From Roseiconus lacunae (GTDB taxonomy: Bacteria > Planctomycetota > Planctomycetia > Pirellulales > Pirellulaceae), in NCBI RefSeq assembly GCF_008312935.1, contig NZ_VSZO01000007.1:248001-312000 (forward strand): a stretch of DNA of 64,000 nucleotides, written 5' to 3'. The notes below the pieces were generated by a model. That model was given only the letters and a program-made list of their open reading frames with translations. It made no database searches and was not told the DNA's origin. A program made the position numbers and the translations under genes. Position 1 is the first letter of the stretch, and each line of letters opens with the position of its first letter. This document shows, in pieces, positions 18,634-28,419 of this stretch.

Positions 18634-18943
18634 CTTATGAAAAACCCAAGGGGCTGGCTTTGTCGATTCAGCCGGAGCACACATCTACAGTGCTATCCAG
18701 AACCCCGGCATCGTCGAACCCTAGAACGTTATTACCGTTTCGACTCGACCATTTCTTTGTCAAATCGAACACAGCGATTGTGACGCTCCGGCCCGAGGGT
18801 TCACCCTCGCTGATGGCATCCAAAAACCGATAAAACGCTACCACTCTTTTGTGCTGGCCTAGCGGGAACTTCGTTGATGCGAGCGTGACGAATGGGATAC
18901 AATGAACGTCCCGCCCCCGTTCCTCCCCCACCGGAAACCGATC

Positions 18944-21442
18944 ATGGATTTTGCGCGACAAATCCCGGCAGTCGTCATTCTTGTCGCTGGGCTCGGTAGC
19001 ATTTGTGTCGCGGTTCCTACTCCGGATGAACCTCCGCCACCAGAACCTTTCCCAACCCCAGCGGAAACACGCTCCGACGTTTCTGAAATCTACCGACAGA
19101 AGTGCTTGCGTTGTCACGGTGATCAGGGGCAAGGAACCAGCGACGGATATTCGAAACCGCTACGCACCGATCAATCTATTGCGGATCTTGCTAAAGTCAT
19201 CGAGGAGACGATGCCGGAAGAGGATCCCGAATCCTGCGTCGGCGCCGAAGCACTGCAACTAGCACACTACATTCAAAATTCGTTCGCCGACGTTGATGAC
19301 AACTACACCGAATCAACGCTCGCACGGTTGACGGTTGCTCAATATCGAAATTCGGTTGCAGACGTGATCGCCCATTTCACGCCGCGACCAGAATCTGACG
19401 ATCGGTTCGCTCGTGGACGTGGCCGCTCACGCAATCGTTCGGTTCCCGGACTACGCGGTGAGTACTTCCAGTCCGAAGGAATGAACAAGGCACAGCGGTT
19501 GGCTCATTACCGAAGCGATAACCGATTGGAATTCGATTTCGAAGATCACCCGCCTGTTCCCAGTCTTACCCCGGACCAATTCGCGATCATTTGGCAAGGA
19601 AGCTTAATCGCCCCCTACACCGGTGAGTACCGATTCCGATTGACGACCGAAAACGGTGCCCGCCTGTACCTGAATTTTGATCCCCGGCCGAATACCGGAT
19701 CACTGCGTGACGACCGCTCATCGGGTGACAACCAAGCCTTCATTGACGATTGGGTCGGGTCTGGAAAGTTGCGAGAGAAGTCAGCAACGATGTTTTTGTT
19801 GGGAGGGCGTACCTATCCGATCCGGCTGGAGTTTTTCAAGTACCTTGAAGATAGCGCCTCGGTCAAACTGGAATGGAAGCCGCCACACGGAACGTGGGCC
19901 GTTCTCGATTACAACCACCTGACGACTGCCGAGTCAGCACGAACGTTCGTTTGTGACGTTCCGTTTCCAGCCGACGATCGAAGTTTGGGGTTCGAGCGTG
20001 GAAGTTCGGTTTCACCACAATGGCAATCCGCCGTCATGCGGGGCGCCGTCCAGGCGGCAAGCGAGATCGTTTCACGATTACCGCTGCTGGCTAATTTGCC
20101 GACCGATTCGGATCAAAGCGATGCCATTGTCGCATTCGTCCATACTTTTGCCGAAACCGCTTATCGACGACCTCTGATCGATTCTGAAAAGGATCAGTTA
20201 AACTCTTTGGTGGTCAATCATCCAGAAGATATCGAATCGGGAGTCCGTCAGGCCATCGTGTTGGTGCTGATGTCACCACATTTTCTCTACCCGGATCTGA
20301 TCGAGTTGACCGAGCAGGGATTGACGGCCGAACAGCGATCACAACGAAGGCCCTGGCAAATTGCTTCGAAGTTGTCATTTGCCTTGTGGGATAGTGTTCC
20401 CGATCAGGAGCTTGTCGCCGCCGCGAAAGCGGGCCAACTTAATTCGCGGAAGCAGATCGAAGATTACGCCAGCCGGATGCTCCGCGATCCGCGGGCGAAG
20501 GCGAAACTGCAGCGTTTCTTTGCGAGCTGGCTCGAAATCGAGGAACGTGACCTGTCGAAAGACACGGCGTTGTATCCGCAGTTCGACGATCACGTGATCG
20601 CCGACTTGCGTCGTTCCCTTGAACTGTTCATCGATAGCGTCGTGTGGAGCCGCGACTCGGATTATCGCCAGCTGTTACTCGCACCCCACCTGATGCTTAA
20701 CGATCGACTGAAACGAATCTATGCCGCAGATAGTGCCGATCTATCTCCGCCAGCCGATGGGCAAGAAATCAAGCGTCAAGCAAGACGACGAGAATTCGCG
20801 TCAGCGTTTCAGCCGGTTGACTTTGATCCGAATGAACGATCCGGCATTCTAACGCACCCCTATTTGCTGAGCGCTTTTGCGTATCATAACAATACTTCAC
20901 CCATTCATCGCGGCGTATTTTTGACACGTAACATTGTGGGTCGCGCCCTAAGCCCGCCTCCCAACGCGATCGCATTCGACAATGATGATTTTCCCAAAGA
21001 CCTGACAATGCGTGAAAAGGTCACGTTGCTGACTCGCGATAACGCTTGTATGGCGTGTCATCGTGTGATCAATCCACTTGGATTCACTCTTGAACACTTT
21101 GATGCCGTTGGCCGCTGGCGTGAAGTCGATAACGCGAAACCGATCGATAGCGAAAGTATCTACACCACGACCGACGGGCAAACGCTTCGCCTGACGAATG
21201 CCCGCGATGTCGCCAAGTTCGCTGTCGATCATCCCGCTGCTCATTTAGCGTTCATCACACATCTGTACGAACATCTTCTTCAGCGTAGTGCTCATCAAGC
21301 GGGCGAGGAACGATTGCAGGAACTTCGCAGCGGCTTCGCCAAAGACAATTTTAATATCCAAAAACTCTGTGCCCGACTGGCCGTCCTCGCCGTTACCTCA
21401 ACGACGCCCTCTGCCGCCCTTTTAACCGAGAATGCCCGATGA
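18944..21442 (+). CDS. DUF1592 protein with cytochrome c and PA14 domains
   Basis: The protein has 832 aa from the ATG at 18944 (an ATG 42 nt upstream precedes a Pro-rich stretch and is less likely). A signal peptide is followed by a heme motif C-L-R-C-H (residues 54-58), then a PA14-like carbohydrate-binding domain (about 165-325, LRGEYFQSEGMNKA to VKLEWKPPHG). Next come the planctomycete DUF1592/1588/1585 blocks, with a second heme-type motif C-M-A-C-H near residue 702 and NPLGFTLEHFDAVGRWRE. It is exported. ATGA overlap with the DUF1552 gene shows a two-gene operon. The function of this cassette is unknown; electron transfer coupled to a polymer-bound reaction is a guess. Confidence 0.92.
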   Translation: MDFARQIPAVVILVAGLGSICVAVPTPDEPPPPEPFPTPAETRSDVSEIYRQKCLRCHGDQGQGTSDGYSKPLRTDQSIADLAKVIEETMPEEDPESCVGAEALQLAHYIQNSFADVDDNYTESTLARLTVAQYRNSVADVIAHFTPRPESDDRFARGRGRSRNRSVPGLRGEYFQSEGMNKAQRLAHYRSDNRLEFDFEDHPPVPSLTPDQFAIIWQGSLIAPYTGEYRFRLTTENGARLYLNFDPRPNTGSLRDDRSSGDNQAFIDDWVGSGKLREKSATMFLLGGRTYPIRLEFFKYLEDSASVKLEWKPPHGTWAVLDYNHLTTAESARTFVCDVPFPADDRSLGFERGSSVSPQWQSAVMRGAVQAASEIVSRLPLLANLPTDSDQSDAIVAFVHTFAETAYRRPLIDSEKDQLNSLVVNHPEDIESGVRQAIVLVLMSPHFLYPDLIELTEQGLTAEQRSQRRPWQIASKLSFALWDSVPDQELVAAAKAGQLNSRKQIEDYASRMLRDPRAKAKLQRFFASWLEIEERDLSKDTALYPQFDDHVIADLRRSLELFIDSVVWSRDSDYRQLLLAPHLMLNDRLKRIYAADSADLSPPADGQEIKRQARRREFASAFQPVDFDPNERSGILTHPYLLSAFAYHNNTSPIHRGVFLTRNIVGRALSPPPNAIAFDNDDFPKDLTMREKVTLLTRDNACMACHRVINPLGFTLEHFDAVGRWREVDNAKPIDSESIYTTTDGQTLRLTNARDVAKFAVDHPAAHLAFITHLYEHLLQRSAHQAGEERLQELRSGFAKDNFNIQKLCARLAVLAVTSTTPSAALLTENAR

Positions 21443-22815
21443 ATCGCAATGTCGAATGCCGACGTCGTTTTTTGCGCGACCTGGGAATTGGAACCGCAGC
21501 GCTCCCTTTTTTAACGGGGCTGCGCAGCTTAGGAGCCACAGGAACGGTCCCGCAACACGAGACATCGCCAAAACGTTTGGTCATCATGTTCTCGCCGAAC
21601 GGGACCCTACCAGACGAGTTTTGGCCAGATTCCTATGAAGCGAAGCGCGGAGATCAGAGGGGCGACGATGTGAATCGCCGATTGCAGCTAAAACCAATGT
21701 TGAAGGCACTTGAGCCCTTTCGTGATCAAACCTTGCTGCTTAAAGGCGTCCATAACCAAGTCGGCGGTGACGGTGACAATCACATGCGAGGGATGTCATG
21801 TCTACTGACCGCGCGACAACTGAATCCGGGTAACATTCAGGGCGGTGGTCATACGCCGGCCGGTTGGGCCAGTGGCATTTCAATCGATCAAGAAGTCCGC
21901 AATTTTTTCCAGGCCCGGGAAGGCACGCGAACACGGTTCGGATCGCTGGAATTCGGGGTCGCCGTTCCCGACCGAGCCGACCCGTGGACCCGGATGTGCT
22001 ACGCCGGAAGTGATCGTCCGGTCGCTCCGATCGATGATCCCGAGCAAATGTTTCAGAAGATGTACGGCGGTGCCCAGGACCGAAAAACTGTTGCGAGTGT
22101 GCTCGACCACGTTCGCGATGACTTGAGCAAGCTATCGCAACAGTTAAGCGCGTCAGATCGACATCTACTGGATCAGCACTTGCAAAACGTCCGTCAGTTA
22201 GAAACCCAAATTGCAGCGGCTGTGTCCGAGTCAGAACTGGTTCACCCCGAACCGGACATTGATCCAAACATCGAGCTTGTCAACGACAACACGCCTGATA
22301 TCAGCCGAATGCAAATTGACCTGCTGGTTAACGGCCTAGCCAACGACCTTTCACGTGTCGCGACGCTACAGTTCATGCGATCGGTTGGCCAGGCCCGGAT
22401 GCGTTGGCTTGGCATCGACGAAGGTCACCATTCGTTATCTCATGAACCCGATGGCGACGAACAGGCTCATCAAAAACTCCGTCGGATCAATGCCTGGTTT
22501 GCCGGAGAACTTGCGTACCTCGCCAAGCGTCTGTCGGAAATCCCCGAACCGGGACGTCCGGGCGAGACTCTGCTGGATAACACGCAGATCGTTTGGCTCA
22601 ACGAACTTGGCAAAGGTAATTCGCACACCTTAGATGACATTCCATTCTTGCTCGTCGGTGGTGGAGCGGGATTCAAAACCGGACGCGCGATTGACTGCGG
22701 TGGGGTGCCACACAATCGATTGTGGATGTCGATCGCACATGGACTCGGTCACCAAAATCTCACCACGTTTGGGTCTCCGGAATTTTGCCACGATGGTCCG
22801 CTGAAGCTATCATGA
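21439..22815 (+). CDS. DUF1552 family exported protein
   Basis: The protein has 458 aa with a Tat-like N-terminus (CRRRFLRDLGIGTAALPFLTG). Typical DUF1552 text includes KRLVIMFSPNGTLPDEFWPD, GDGDNHMRGMSCLLTAR, SGISIDQEVRNF, LRHL-type repeats at LDQHLQNVRQLETQIAA, and GKGNSHTLDDIPFLLVGG near the end. The family almost always lies next to DUF1592 genes and resembles DUF1501/phosphatase-like exported proteins, but its activity is unproven. Its start codon overlaps the DUF1592 stop codon by ATGA, so translation is coupled. Confidence 0.92.
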   Translation: MNRNVECRRRFLRDLGIGTAALPFLTGLRSLGATGTVPQHETSPKRLVIMFSPNGTLPDEFWPDSYEAKRGDQRGDDVNRRLQLKPMLKALEPFRDQTLLLKGVHNQVGGDGDNHMRGMSCLLTARQLNPGNIQGGGHTPAGWASGISIDQEVRNFFQAREGTRTRFGSLEFGVAVPDRADPWTRMCYAGSDRPVAPIDDPEQMFQKMYGGAQDRKTVASVLDHVRDDLSKLSQQLSASDRHLLDQHLQNVRQLETQIAAAVSESELVHPEPDIDPNIELVNDNTPDISRMQIDLLVNGLANDLSRVATLQFMRSVGQARMRWLGIDEGHHSLSHEPDGDEQAHQKLRRINAWFAGELAYLAKRLSEIPEPGRPGETLLDNTQIVWLNELGKGNSHTLDDIPFLLVGGGAGFKTGRAIDCGGVPHNRLWMSIAHGLGHQNLTTFGSPEFCHDGPLKLS

Positions 22816-22977
22816 CCGACCTGCACTTTGACGGATGCCAATAAGTCAGCCACGAGCTTGCGACTTAACGAACCTGGCTTACCGAACTTGGTAACGCCAG
22901 TGCCCCGTCTAAACCTAATGATCGTGTCCGACTCTTCAACCGACGGGCATCCGCCCCCGGCTATGCCCCGAAATCGC

Positions 22978-23000
22978 GACTAACGCCAATCGGCTAATCC
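22978..23000 (-). repeat. Short dispersed repeat (AGCCGATTGGCGTTAG type)
   Basis: On the minus strand this reads ATTAGCCGATTGGCGTTAG, a copy of a short motif also at 42244, 55271, 56220, 57713 and 58096. It lies in the 281-bp spacer between the DUF1552 and sulfatase genes, where I see nothing else. Confidence 0.6.
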
Positions 23001-23096
23001 TCGTTTCAAATGTTGACGAAGCATCAGCCCATCGCTAGGCGTTCCGTTGAAATTCGCGGTGACAACTTTAGTTTTTCAACTTAACGAAGCGCAACG

Positions 23097-24536
23097 ATGA
23101 TCCTGCAACGTTTGATTTATCTCTCCCTGTTCGGAATCAGTTTTTTAGGGTCACTGCACGCTGAACCGAACAGCCCCAACGTGCTACTCATCTGTGTTGA
23201 CGATCTACGTCCGGAGCTCCATTGCTTTGGCGTTGATTACATCCAATCACCCAATATCGACAAACTTGCGTCGCGAGGGAGGGCATTTGCCCGACATTAC
23301 GTCCAGGCACCGACGTGTGGGGCGTCCAGGTTTGCGTTGCTCACGGGAACCTACGGCGGATCCAACAACAACGCACTTTTTCAACGTGCCAAAGCGATCG
23401 GGCAAAGCCCCGAGACAGTTTCGCCAAGCCTACCGGCATATTTTCGAGAGCACGGCTATCGGTCAGTTTCAGTCGGCAAAGTCTCCCATCACCCCGGAGG
23501 TCGTGGTGGACCGGACTGGGATGATGAATCGATTCCTGAGATGCCCAATTCGTGGGATCGACATCTCCTTGACGCAGGACCTTGGCAACATCCACGCGGA
23601 TGGATGCACGGTTTAGCCCGCGGTGAGATTCGGGGAAACGCCAAGGAAATGGATTTGATCCAAGCGGTCGAAGGCCCGGACACGCTTTATCCAGATGGGA
23701 TCAATACGGAATTGGCCTTGGAGCAACTCGACTCTTTGGTCAAGCGGGAGTCTGACAAACCATTCTTTCTTGCCGTTGGTATCTTGCGTCCCCACTTGCC
23801 GTTCGGCGCACCGAAGAAGTACCTCGATCTTTACGAGGATGTTGACCTTCCGGCAATTCCGCATGCGAAAAAACCTGAGGGGCGGACCACATGGCATTCA
23901 TCAGGTGAATTCTACAAGTACAACCGCAACGGGCTCGATCCGAACAAGAGCACCGACTATGCCGACCAGGTTCGCAAGCACTACGCCGCCTGTGTCAGTT
24001 TCGCTGATGCGCAAGTTGGTCGAATTCTTGACCGTCTTGATGAACTGGACGTTCGCAAGGAAACAATCGTCGTCCTCTGGGGCGATCATGGCTGGCACTT
24101 GGGAGAACATGCGATCTGGGGCAAACACTCGTTGTTCGAGGAGTCGCTTCGATCACCTTTGATTATCAGCTACCCCGGCATATCTGAACCGGGCATGATG
24201 AGTCATTCGATAGTCGAGACGATCGATATCTTCCCGACCTTGATCGAATTAGCCGGTCTGCCGAAAGCCGATTTTACCGATGGGGTATCGTTGCAATCAC
24301 TCCTGGATCGACCGACATCAACAGGTCATCCGGCATACAGCTATTTCGGTCGTGGATACGGGCGCACGATTCGTACCAAGACTCACCGAATGATCGAGCA
24401 CACCGACGGCTACGTCGAACTTTATGATCACCGAACCGAAAACGGCGAAACGCAAAACGTTGCCCATCAGCAACCTCTCATGGTTAAGGAATTGCGTTCG
24501 AAACTTAAACAACGTTTCGCTGACACGTCGAAGTAG
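23097..24536 (+). CDS. Secreted sulfatase (iduronate-2-sulfatase-like)
   Basis: The protein has 479 aa with a signal peptide ([17 protein letters not shown]). [19 protein letters not shown] carries the metal-binding Asp pair. The formylglycine site is C-G-A-S-R in a [12 protein letters not shown] context, the normal C-x-A-x-R form. [16 protein letters not shown], and [20 protein letters not shown] supply the later active-site His, Asp and Lys. The order and the H-x-L-G-E-H-x-x-W motif resemble the iduronate-2-sulfatase group. It hydrolyses sulfate from glycans; the exact sugar is unknown. It is monocistronic as far as visible. Confidence 0.93.
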   Translation: MILQRLIYLSLFGISFLGSLHAEPNSPNVLLICVDDLRPELHCFGVDYIQSPNIDKLASRGRAFARHYVQAPTCGASRFALLTGTYGGSNNNALFQRAKAIGQSPETVSPSLPAYFREHGYRSVSVGKVSHHPGGRGGPDWDDESIPEMPNSWDRHLLDAGPWQHPRGWMHGLARGEIRGNAKEMDLIQAVEGPDTLYPDGINTELALEQLDSLVKRESDKPFFLAVGILRPHLPFGAPKKYLDLYEDVDLPAIPHAKKPEGRTTWHSSGEFYKYNRNGLDPNKSTDYADQVRKHYAACVSFADAQVGRILDRLDELDVRKETIVVLWGDHGWHLGEHAIWGKHSLFEESLRSPLIISYPGISEPGMMSHSIVETIDIFPTLIELAGLPKADFTDGVSLQSLLDRPTSTGHPAYSYFGRGYGRTIRTKTHRMIEHTDGYVELYDHRTENGETQNVAHQQPLMVKELRSKLKQRFADTSK

Positions 24537-24875
24537 CGTCTCGGCATTCGTAGCTCACCGGTTTCCTAACACGGCTTCACCAACGCATTTTTCGAAACTG
24601 AAGTAGACCGACGCCGCTAACTCGTCAAGCCGATCTATCGCAGCGGATCGTCGCTAAATACACAAGCATTTGACCGACGCGTGCGTTAGCAGATTTAGAA
24701 TCAACGAGATGAGCGCATTGATCCGATGAAGTTTTTCAAATCTGCCAAAGCTTATCGGAAATTGGCTGATGCGAGAGTTGCATGAAGACGCCAAGAAGTC
24801 TTTACTGAGGACACAAAGGGAGCAACGACTAATTTTGTGCAACGTTAAAAGGCTAGGCTGTAACCGGGCGACTCT
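24537..24875 (+). other. Spacer without recognised gene
   Basis: I found no convincing gene, hairpin or repeat in these 339 bases. The sequence is relatively AT-rich before the regulator gene and probably contains its promoter. Confidence 0.5.
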
Positions 24876-26435
24876 ATGCCACTTCTGTCACGTGACGCAG
24901 AACGCTTCTGTGAAATGGTGGAACTTCTCAGCGAAAAAGAAGTCTTCACCTACTCCGGAATTGCCAACAAACTTGAGATAAGTGAATCGACACTTCGAGC
25001 AGCAATTTCGCGTCTTTCGGCTGAACTAAACACAGCGGTCGTAGATCACGACAATAGCGGAAGCATCGCGACGTTGGCGGTTACCTCTGCCGGACGCATT
25101 CTTTACGACCGTCTACTCGACTGCACGCGTCCAATCGCTGCGGACGCCAATTCGAAGCCATTTAGCCTGGTCGTATCGTCAGCGATGGTCTCTTCAGGGC
25201 TTCTCGACGGTATGCTTGATTCGCTACATCGGGTCGGAAAATCAGTTCCCATTTGTCTTCGCACCCAAGTTCAATTCGAGAGCATCCTCGAAGGCCTCGA
25301 CAAAGGTTCGATTGACTTGGCCATCCTCTGGGGAAGCGACCGAAGACAACGACACAGCGCTGGATCAGAAATTTCCGAAAAGATTGTCGCGAAGCTAGAC
25401 ATCGTGATTGTGTCACACGACCAGGCGGTCATCGACCTCGTCAATCCGGCCGCTCATTGGTTCAATCCGAATGAAGAACTGAATAGTGAAGGACAGAAAG
25501 CTGTCGTTGAAACAGCGTTGCAGAAACTGAATCATTTTCGGGGGGCGTTCTTGAGTCCCGACAATCAACCCGCAAACGAATTGATACCTAGGAAAGCCCG
25601 TCAAGATCCTGGGGGTCACTTGGAGGTTGACACAATTGAAGGGGCTCTTGCACTCGTCCGTAGTCGAGTAGCAGATTATGCGGTAGTGGCTGCGTTTTAT
25701 GACAAACTCGGACGTGAGCAACAACTTGGAACACTGGTATTTTCGGAACCAATCGCAAGCATTCCATTGATTGTCATGTCGCGGAAGGCGATGCATTTAA
25801 CGCCTTTCGTCGACACGGTCTTAGAAGACTTGTCCATTGACTTGCGACGCAACAATGCACTCGCGATGTGGAAACACCGCAAGACAGCGACAGACCGCTT
25901 TCCAAGGTCTACCGAGTTCTATCAAAAACTTCGTTACGGCTATTACATTGGAGCCGATGCTCGAATCCCCGACGCCCCATTGCAGTGGTGTTGGGAAAGC
26001 ATCCGCCTTGTCTTCGACCAAGATCAGCGATCGAAATCAATCCGTGGCTATATTGTAAACGAATTTCGATCAAAATTCGAAATTACGTCCGCGGAGTTCC
26101 GCGACACCTTTTTTGCGGCCCGTGTCAAACCAATTCGGCGCGGCAAAAGCCGGATGAAGGAGTTTCTTACCCGCTTTCACTATTGCGACTATAAATCCGG
26201 TGTCATTTGTGGCACCTGGACTGGAACAGCTCGTGGGGACCGCTCTGGTGTTTTCGCAACTGTTTGGTCTCAAACGAAGCTTGATTTGGATGAGCTAACG
26301 TTGATCACACGCATCGCAGATCTTTACAGCGTAATGTCTGCTCAGCAGGGCTGCGAGAATAAGGAAGATCAGCAGGAATTGGCAGATGAATTACTTACGC
26401 AATTAGCTGCTGGATATCCCCTTGCCGAAGAATGA
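24876..26435 (+). CDS. LysR-like regulator with extra C-terminal domain
   Basis: The protein has 519 aa, much longer than normal LysR regulators (~300 aa). Residues 1-75 form a winged helix-turn-helix (FTYSGIANKLEISESTLRAAISRLSAEL and VTSAGRILYDRLL). Residues about 90-330 look like the LysR periplasmic-binding-type effector domain (FSLVVSSAMVSSGLLDGMLD, GSIDLAILWGS, VDTIEGALALVRSRVADYAVV, SIPLIVMSRK). Residues about 340-519 are an unrecognised domain with a GVICGTWTGTARGD stretch and an acidic helical tail. It is cytoplasmic. Flanking spacers of ~340 and ~75 bp isolate it. The target genes are unknown. Confidence 0.75.
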   Translation: MPLLSRDAERFCEMVELLSEKEVFTYSGIANKLEISESTLRAAISRLSAELNTAVVDHDNSGSIATLAVTSAGRILYDRLLDCTRPIAADANSKPFSLVVSSAMVSSGLLDGMLDSLHRVGKSVPICLRTQVQFESILEGLDKGSIDLAILWGSDRRQRHSAGSEISEKIVAKLDIVIVSHDQAVIDLVNPAAHWFNPNEELNSEGQKAVVETALQKLNHFRGAFLSPDNQPANELIPRKARQDPGGHLEVDTIEGALALVRSRVADYAVVAAFYDKLGREQQLGTLVFSEPIASIPLIVMSRKAMHLTPFVDTVLEDLSIDLRRNNALAMWKHRKTATDRFPRSTEFYQKLRYGYYIGADARIPDAPLQWCWESIRLVFDQDQRSKSIRGYIVNEFRSKFEITSAEFRDTFFAARVKPIRRGKSRMKEFLTRFHYCDYKSGVICGTWTGTARGDRSGVFATVWSQTKLDLDELTLITRIADLYSVMSAQQGCENKEDQQELADELLTQLAAGYPLAEE

Positions 26436-26511
26436 TTCGCTAACCTTGATCGACCGCCGTTCGTGCCATCATGATCCACGACCGAAGGTCAAACTGAAGG
26501 TCGAGCATCTT

Positions 26512-26847
26512 TCAAGCTTTTAGCCCACGTAGCAGAGGGGGCGTAAGATCCTCTCTCTCCATCGCAAGCTGTTTCTTTTTCTCCTTACGAAGTGGTGCCG
26601 TCATCAATTCAATTTCCGAAGGCGACGGCAGCCAATCGAGTGGAGTGTCTGCCCCGCGATAGAGTTCGGGAGCAAGACAAACTAACTCACATGCATCCTG
26701 AAGTTCCATCCCGTGAAGGCGTTGAAACGCTTCCACTTCCGTTGACTTTTGACGTGTAGATTCGAGATTCATGGGTACGACGTTGGCAACAAAAAGATTC
26801 AGTAGCTCGGAAGCTAAATCGCACGAGGCTCTCCAAAGACTGATCAA
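26512..26847 (-). CDS. Small hypothetical protein (~111 aa)
   Basis: An open frame of 111 codons starts at TTG (26845-26847), with AGGA nine bases upstream. An alternative ATG at 26772 would give 86 aa but has no clear ribosome-binding site. The product is soluble and helical, with an acidic, Leu-rich middle (FQRLHGMELQDACELVCLAPEL) and a basic tail (LRKEKKKQLAMERED). It has no recognised domain. It is convergent with the LysR-like gene. Composition is gene-like, but it could be spurious. Confidence 0.5.
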   Translation of the reverse strand: MISLWRASCDLASELLNLFVANVVPMNLESTRQKSTEVEAFQRLHGMELQDACELVCLAPELYRGADTPLDWLPSPSEIELMTAPLRKEKKKQLAMEREDLTPPLLRGLKA

Positions 26848-27509
26848 TTCCGTCGTTCCTAGAAACCCAAAAATGATTAATATGCGGTGATAACTAGACT
26901 CGATGTTGACGCCAAAAACATGTTTTCCGTAAGCGTTGTCTTACGATTGCAAAAGAAACATGTGAGTACATCAATCGGACGCATTTTCTTCATCAGATTT
27001 ACATCTTGCAGGCTTCGTTGTTGTCAAGTTGATTTCCCGGTCTGGCCCGTACGCCTAGCTTCTGGGAAACAATCGGGAATCGCCAACGACATGAAACCGA
27101 TGAGTCTTCTTTTTCGTTCAGCCCTATCGACGCTCGGCCGCGTCTCGTTGTCTCTTTGCAAAATACGTAGCAGAATTGGACCGACAATTGTGCGTTTGTA
27201 AAGCCTTTCGCAAATGAGAATTCACTGTCTATTCTGTACCCAACAGCTCACGTCCTTCCAAGAGAATCAGTCGATGAGTTTGGGGATACTTTCTTAGATC
27301 TGCCCTACGTGAGCTATAGAGTGATTCAATCTTGTTTAGGTTGATGACAAAGCACTTGTCAAAAGATGAAGCCTTGAATGTCGATCGGACAATTTGTCTT
27401 GACTTATTTTGACTTCAGATACATTCGCACATGATCAATCACTGGTCATGAGCGTGTGCCTTGACTGGTAGGTTGAATTCTCAACTAATTAGCTCGGAGA
27501 CACATTCTG
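26848..27509. other. Long AT-rich spacer upstream of PEP-CTERM gene
   Basis: I see no supported gene in these 662 bases; short open frames on both strands have poor composition. The last 100 bases before 27510 contain TTGACTTATTTTGACTTCAG, which could include a -35 element, and GGAG ten bases before the PEP-CTERM ATG. No further regulatory site can be named. Confidence 0.5.
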
Positions 27510-28316
27510 ATGCGGAAGAACATTTTGGCGGGTTTTGTAATAGCAGCCGTGGCTGGGATTCCTCAGATGCCGGCCCACGCCGTGGTCATAGGGCGTGCTG
27601 TTAGCTCGGCTGACTTCAATTCAACGTATACGCAAGACGATCCCGACTACACCATTCCTGGTGACATGTTCGGAATTCGTAGCACCGCTTCGCCGGGATC
27701 AGCCGGTCTTCCATTTGCGATCGAAGACACATCGCCAGATTTTGGCGACAGTGCGGGAATCATTTTGAATGACTCAAATAACGATGGCGGAATCGTTGAT
27801 ACGGACCCTTTCTTTGGCGTCGTTGATACAGTCAACGGAAGCGGAAACGGAACCAACGTGGCGCGTTGGATGTTTGACATTGCCGGGCAAACCCTGGAAG
27901 GAATAAGCATTGATTTCGCCGCGATGGGTGATTTCGAAAGTTCGAACGACCTGTTCAATCTGACATGGGAAATCGATGGCAATGGCGCGAATTCATTGTT
28001 CAGCTCCAGTGTTGATGAAAGCGGTTCCCTAACATACAACAGCCTCCAACCCGGAGGGTTCAGTACGACTCTTTCGGATCCGTTACTAATGAACGGTGTC
28101 ACACTGAACAATGTCTTTCAGACATTGACTTCGTTAGATGTTGCTGGTCAGACCGGATCAGTATTGACGATCGAAATCGCGGCCTCGGCAGACGGCGGAA
28201 GCGAAGCATTCGCACTTCGGAATATTGAAGTAAACGCGGTGCCAGAACCGGGAACGATGGCCGGTCTAATCAGTCTCTCCCTGATGGGACTCGCTGTTCG
28301 TCGGCGCGTTCGCTAA
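27510..28316 (+). CDS. PEP-CTERM sorted exported protein
   Basis: The protein has 268 aa. An N-terminal signal peptide (MRKNILAGFVIAAVAGIPQMPAHA) and a C-terminal V-P-E-P-G-T motif, hydrophobic segment (MAGLISLSLMGLAV) and RRRVR tail define a PEP-CTERM substrate for an exosortase. The body is Asp/Ser/Gly-rich and beta-like (DDPDYTIPGDMFGIRS, ISIDFAAMGDFESSNDLFNLTW), as in surface or EPS-associated proteins. It shares the IDFAAMGDFE/IDMIAYGDFE-type phrase with the dockerin-like protein at 30303. No enzyme motif is present. It ends in a strong hairpin. Confidence 0.9.
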   Translation: MRKNILAGFVIAAVAGIPQMPAHAVVIGRAVSSADFNSTYTQDDPDYTIPGDMFGIRSTASPGSAGLPFAIEDTSPDFGDSAGIILNDSNNDGGIVDTDPFFGVVDTVNGSGNGTNVARWMFDIAGQTLEGISIDFAAMGDFESSNDLFNLTWEIDGNGANSLFSSSVDESGSLTYNSLQPGGFSTTLSDPLLMNGVTLNNVFQTLTSLDVAGQTGSVLTIEIAASADGGSEAFALRNIEVNAVPEPGTMAGLISLSLMGLAVRRRVR

Positions 28317-28359
28317 TGTCCTGCAGTCCGTAGGACTAAAATTCAACGCACTTTCAAAG

Positions 28360-28392
28360 CACAGCGTCGAATTCAAAGAGCTCGACGCTGTG
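28360..28392. terminator. Bidirectional hairpin terminator
   Basis: A perfect 11-bp stem (CACAGCGTCGA with TCGACGCTGTG) with an 11-nt loop sits between the convergent PEP-CTERM and DUF1559 genes. It is followed by TTAATT on the plus strand and CTTTGAAAG on the minus strand. Confidence 0.75.
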
Positions 28393-28419
28393 TTAATTCA
28401 TCTACGTTCCGCTACTTGG

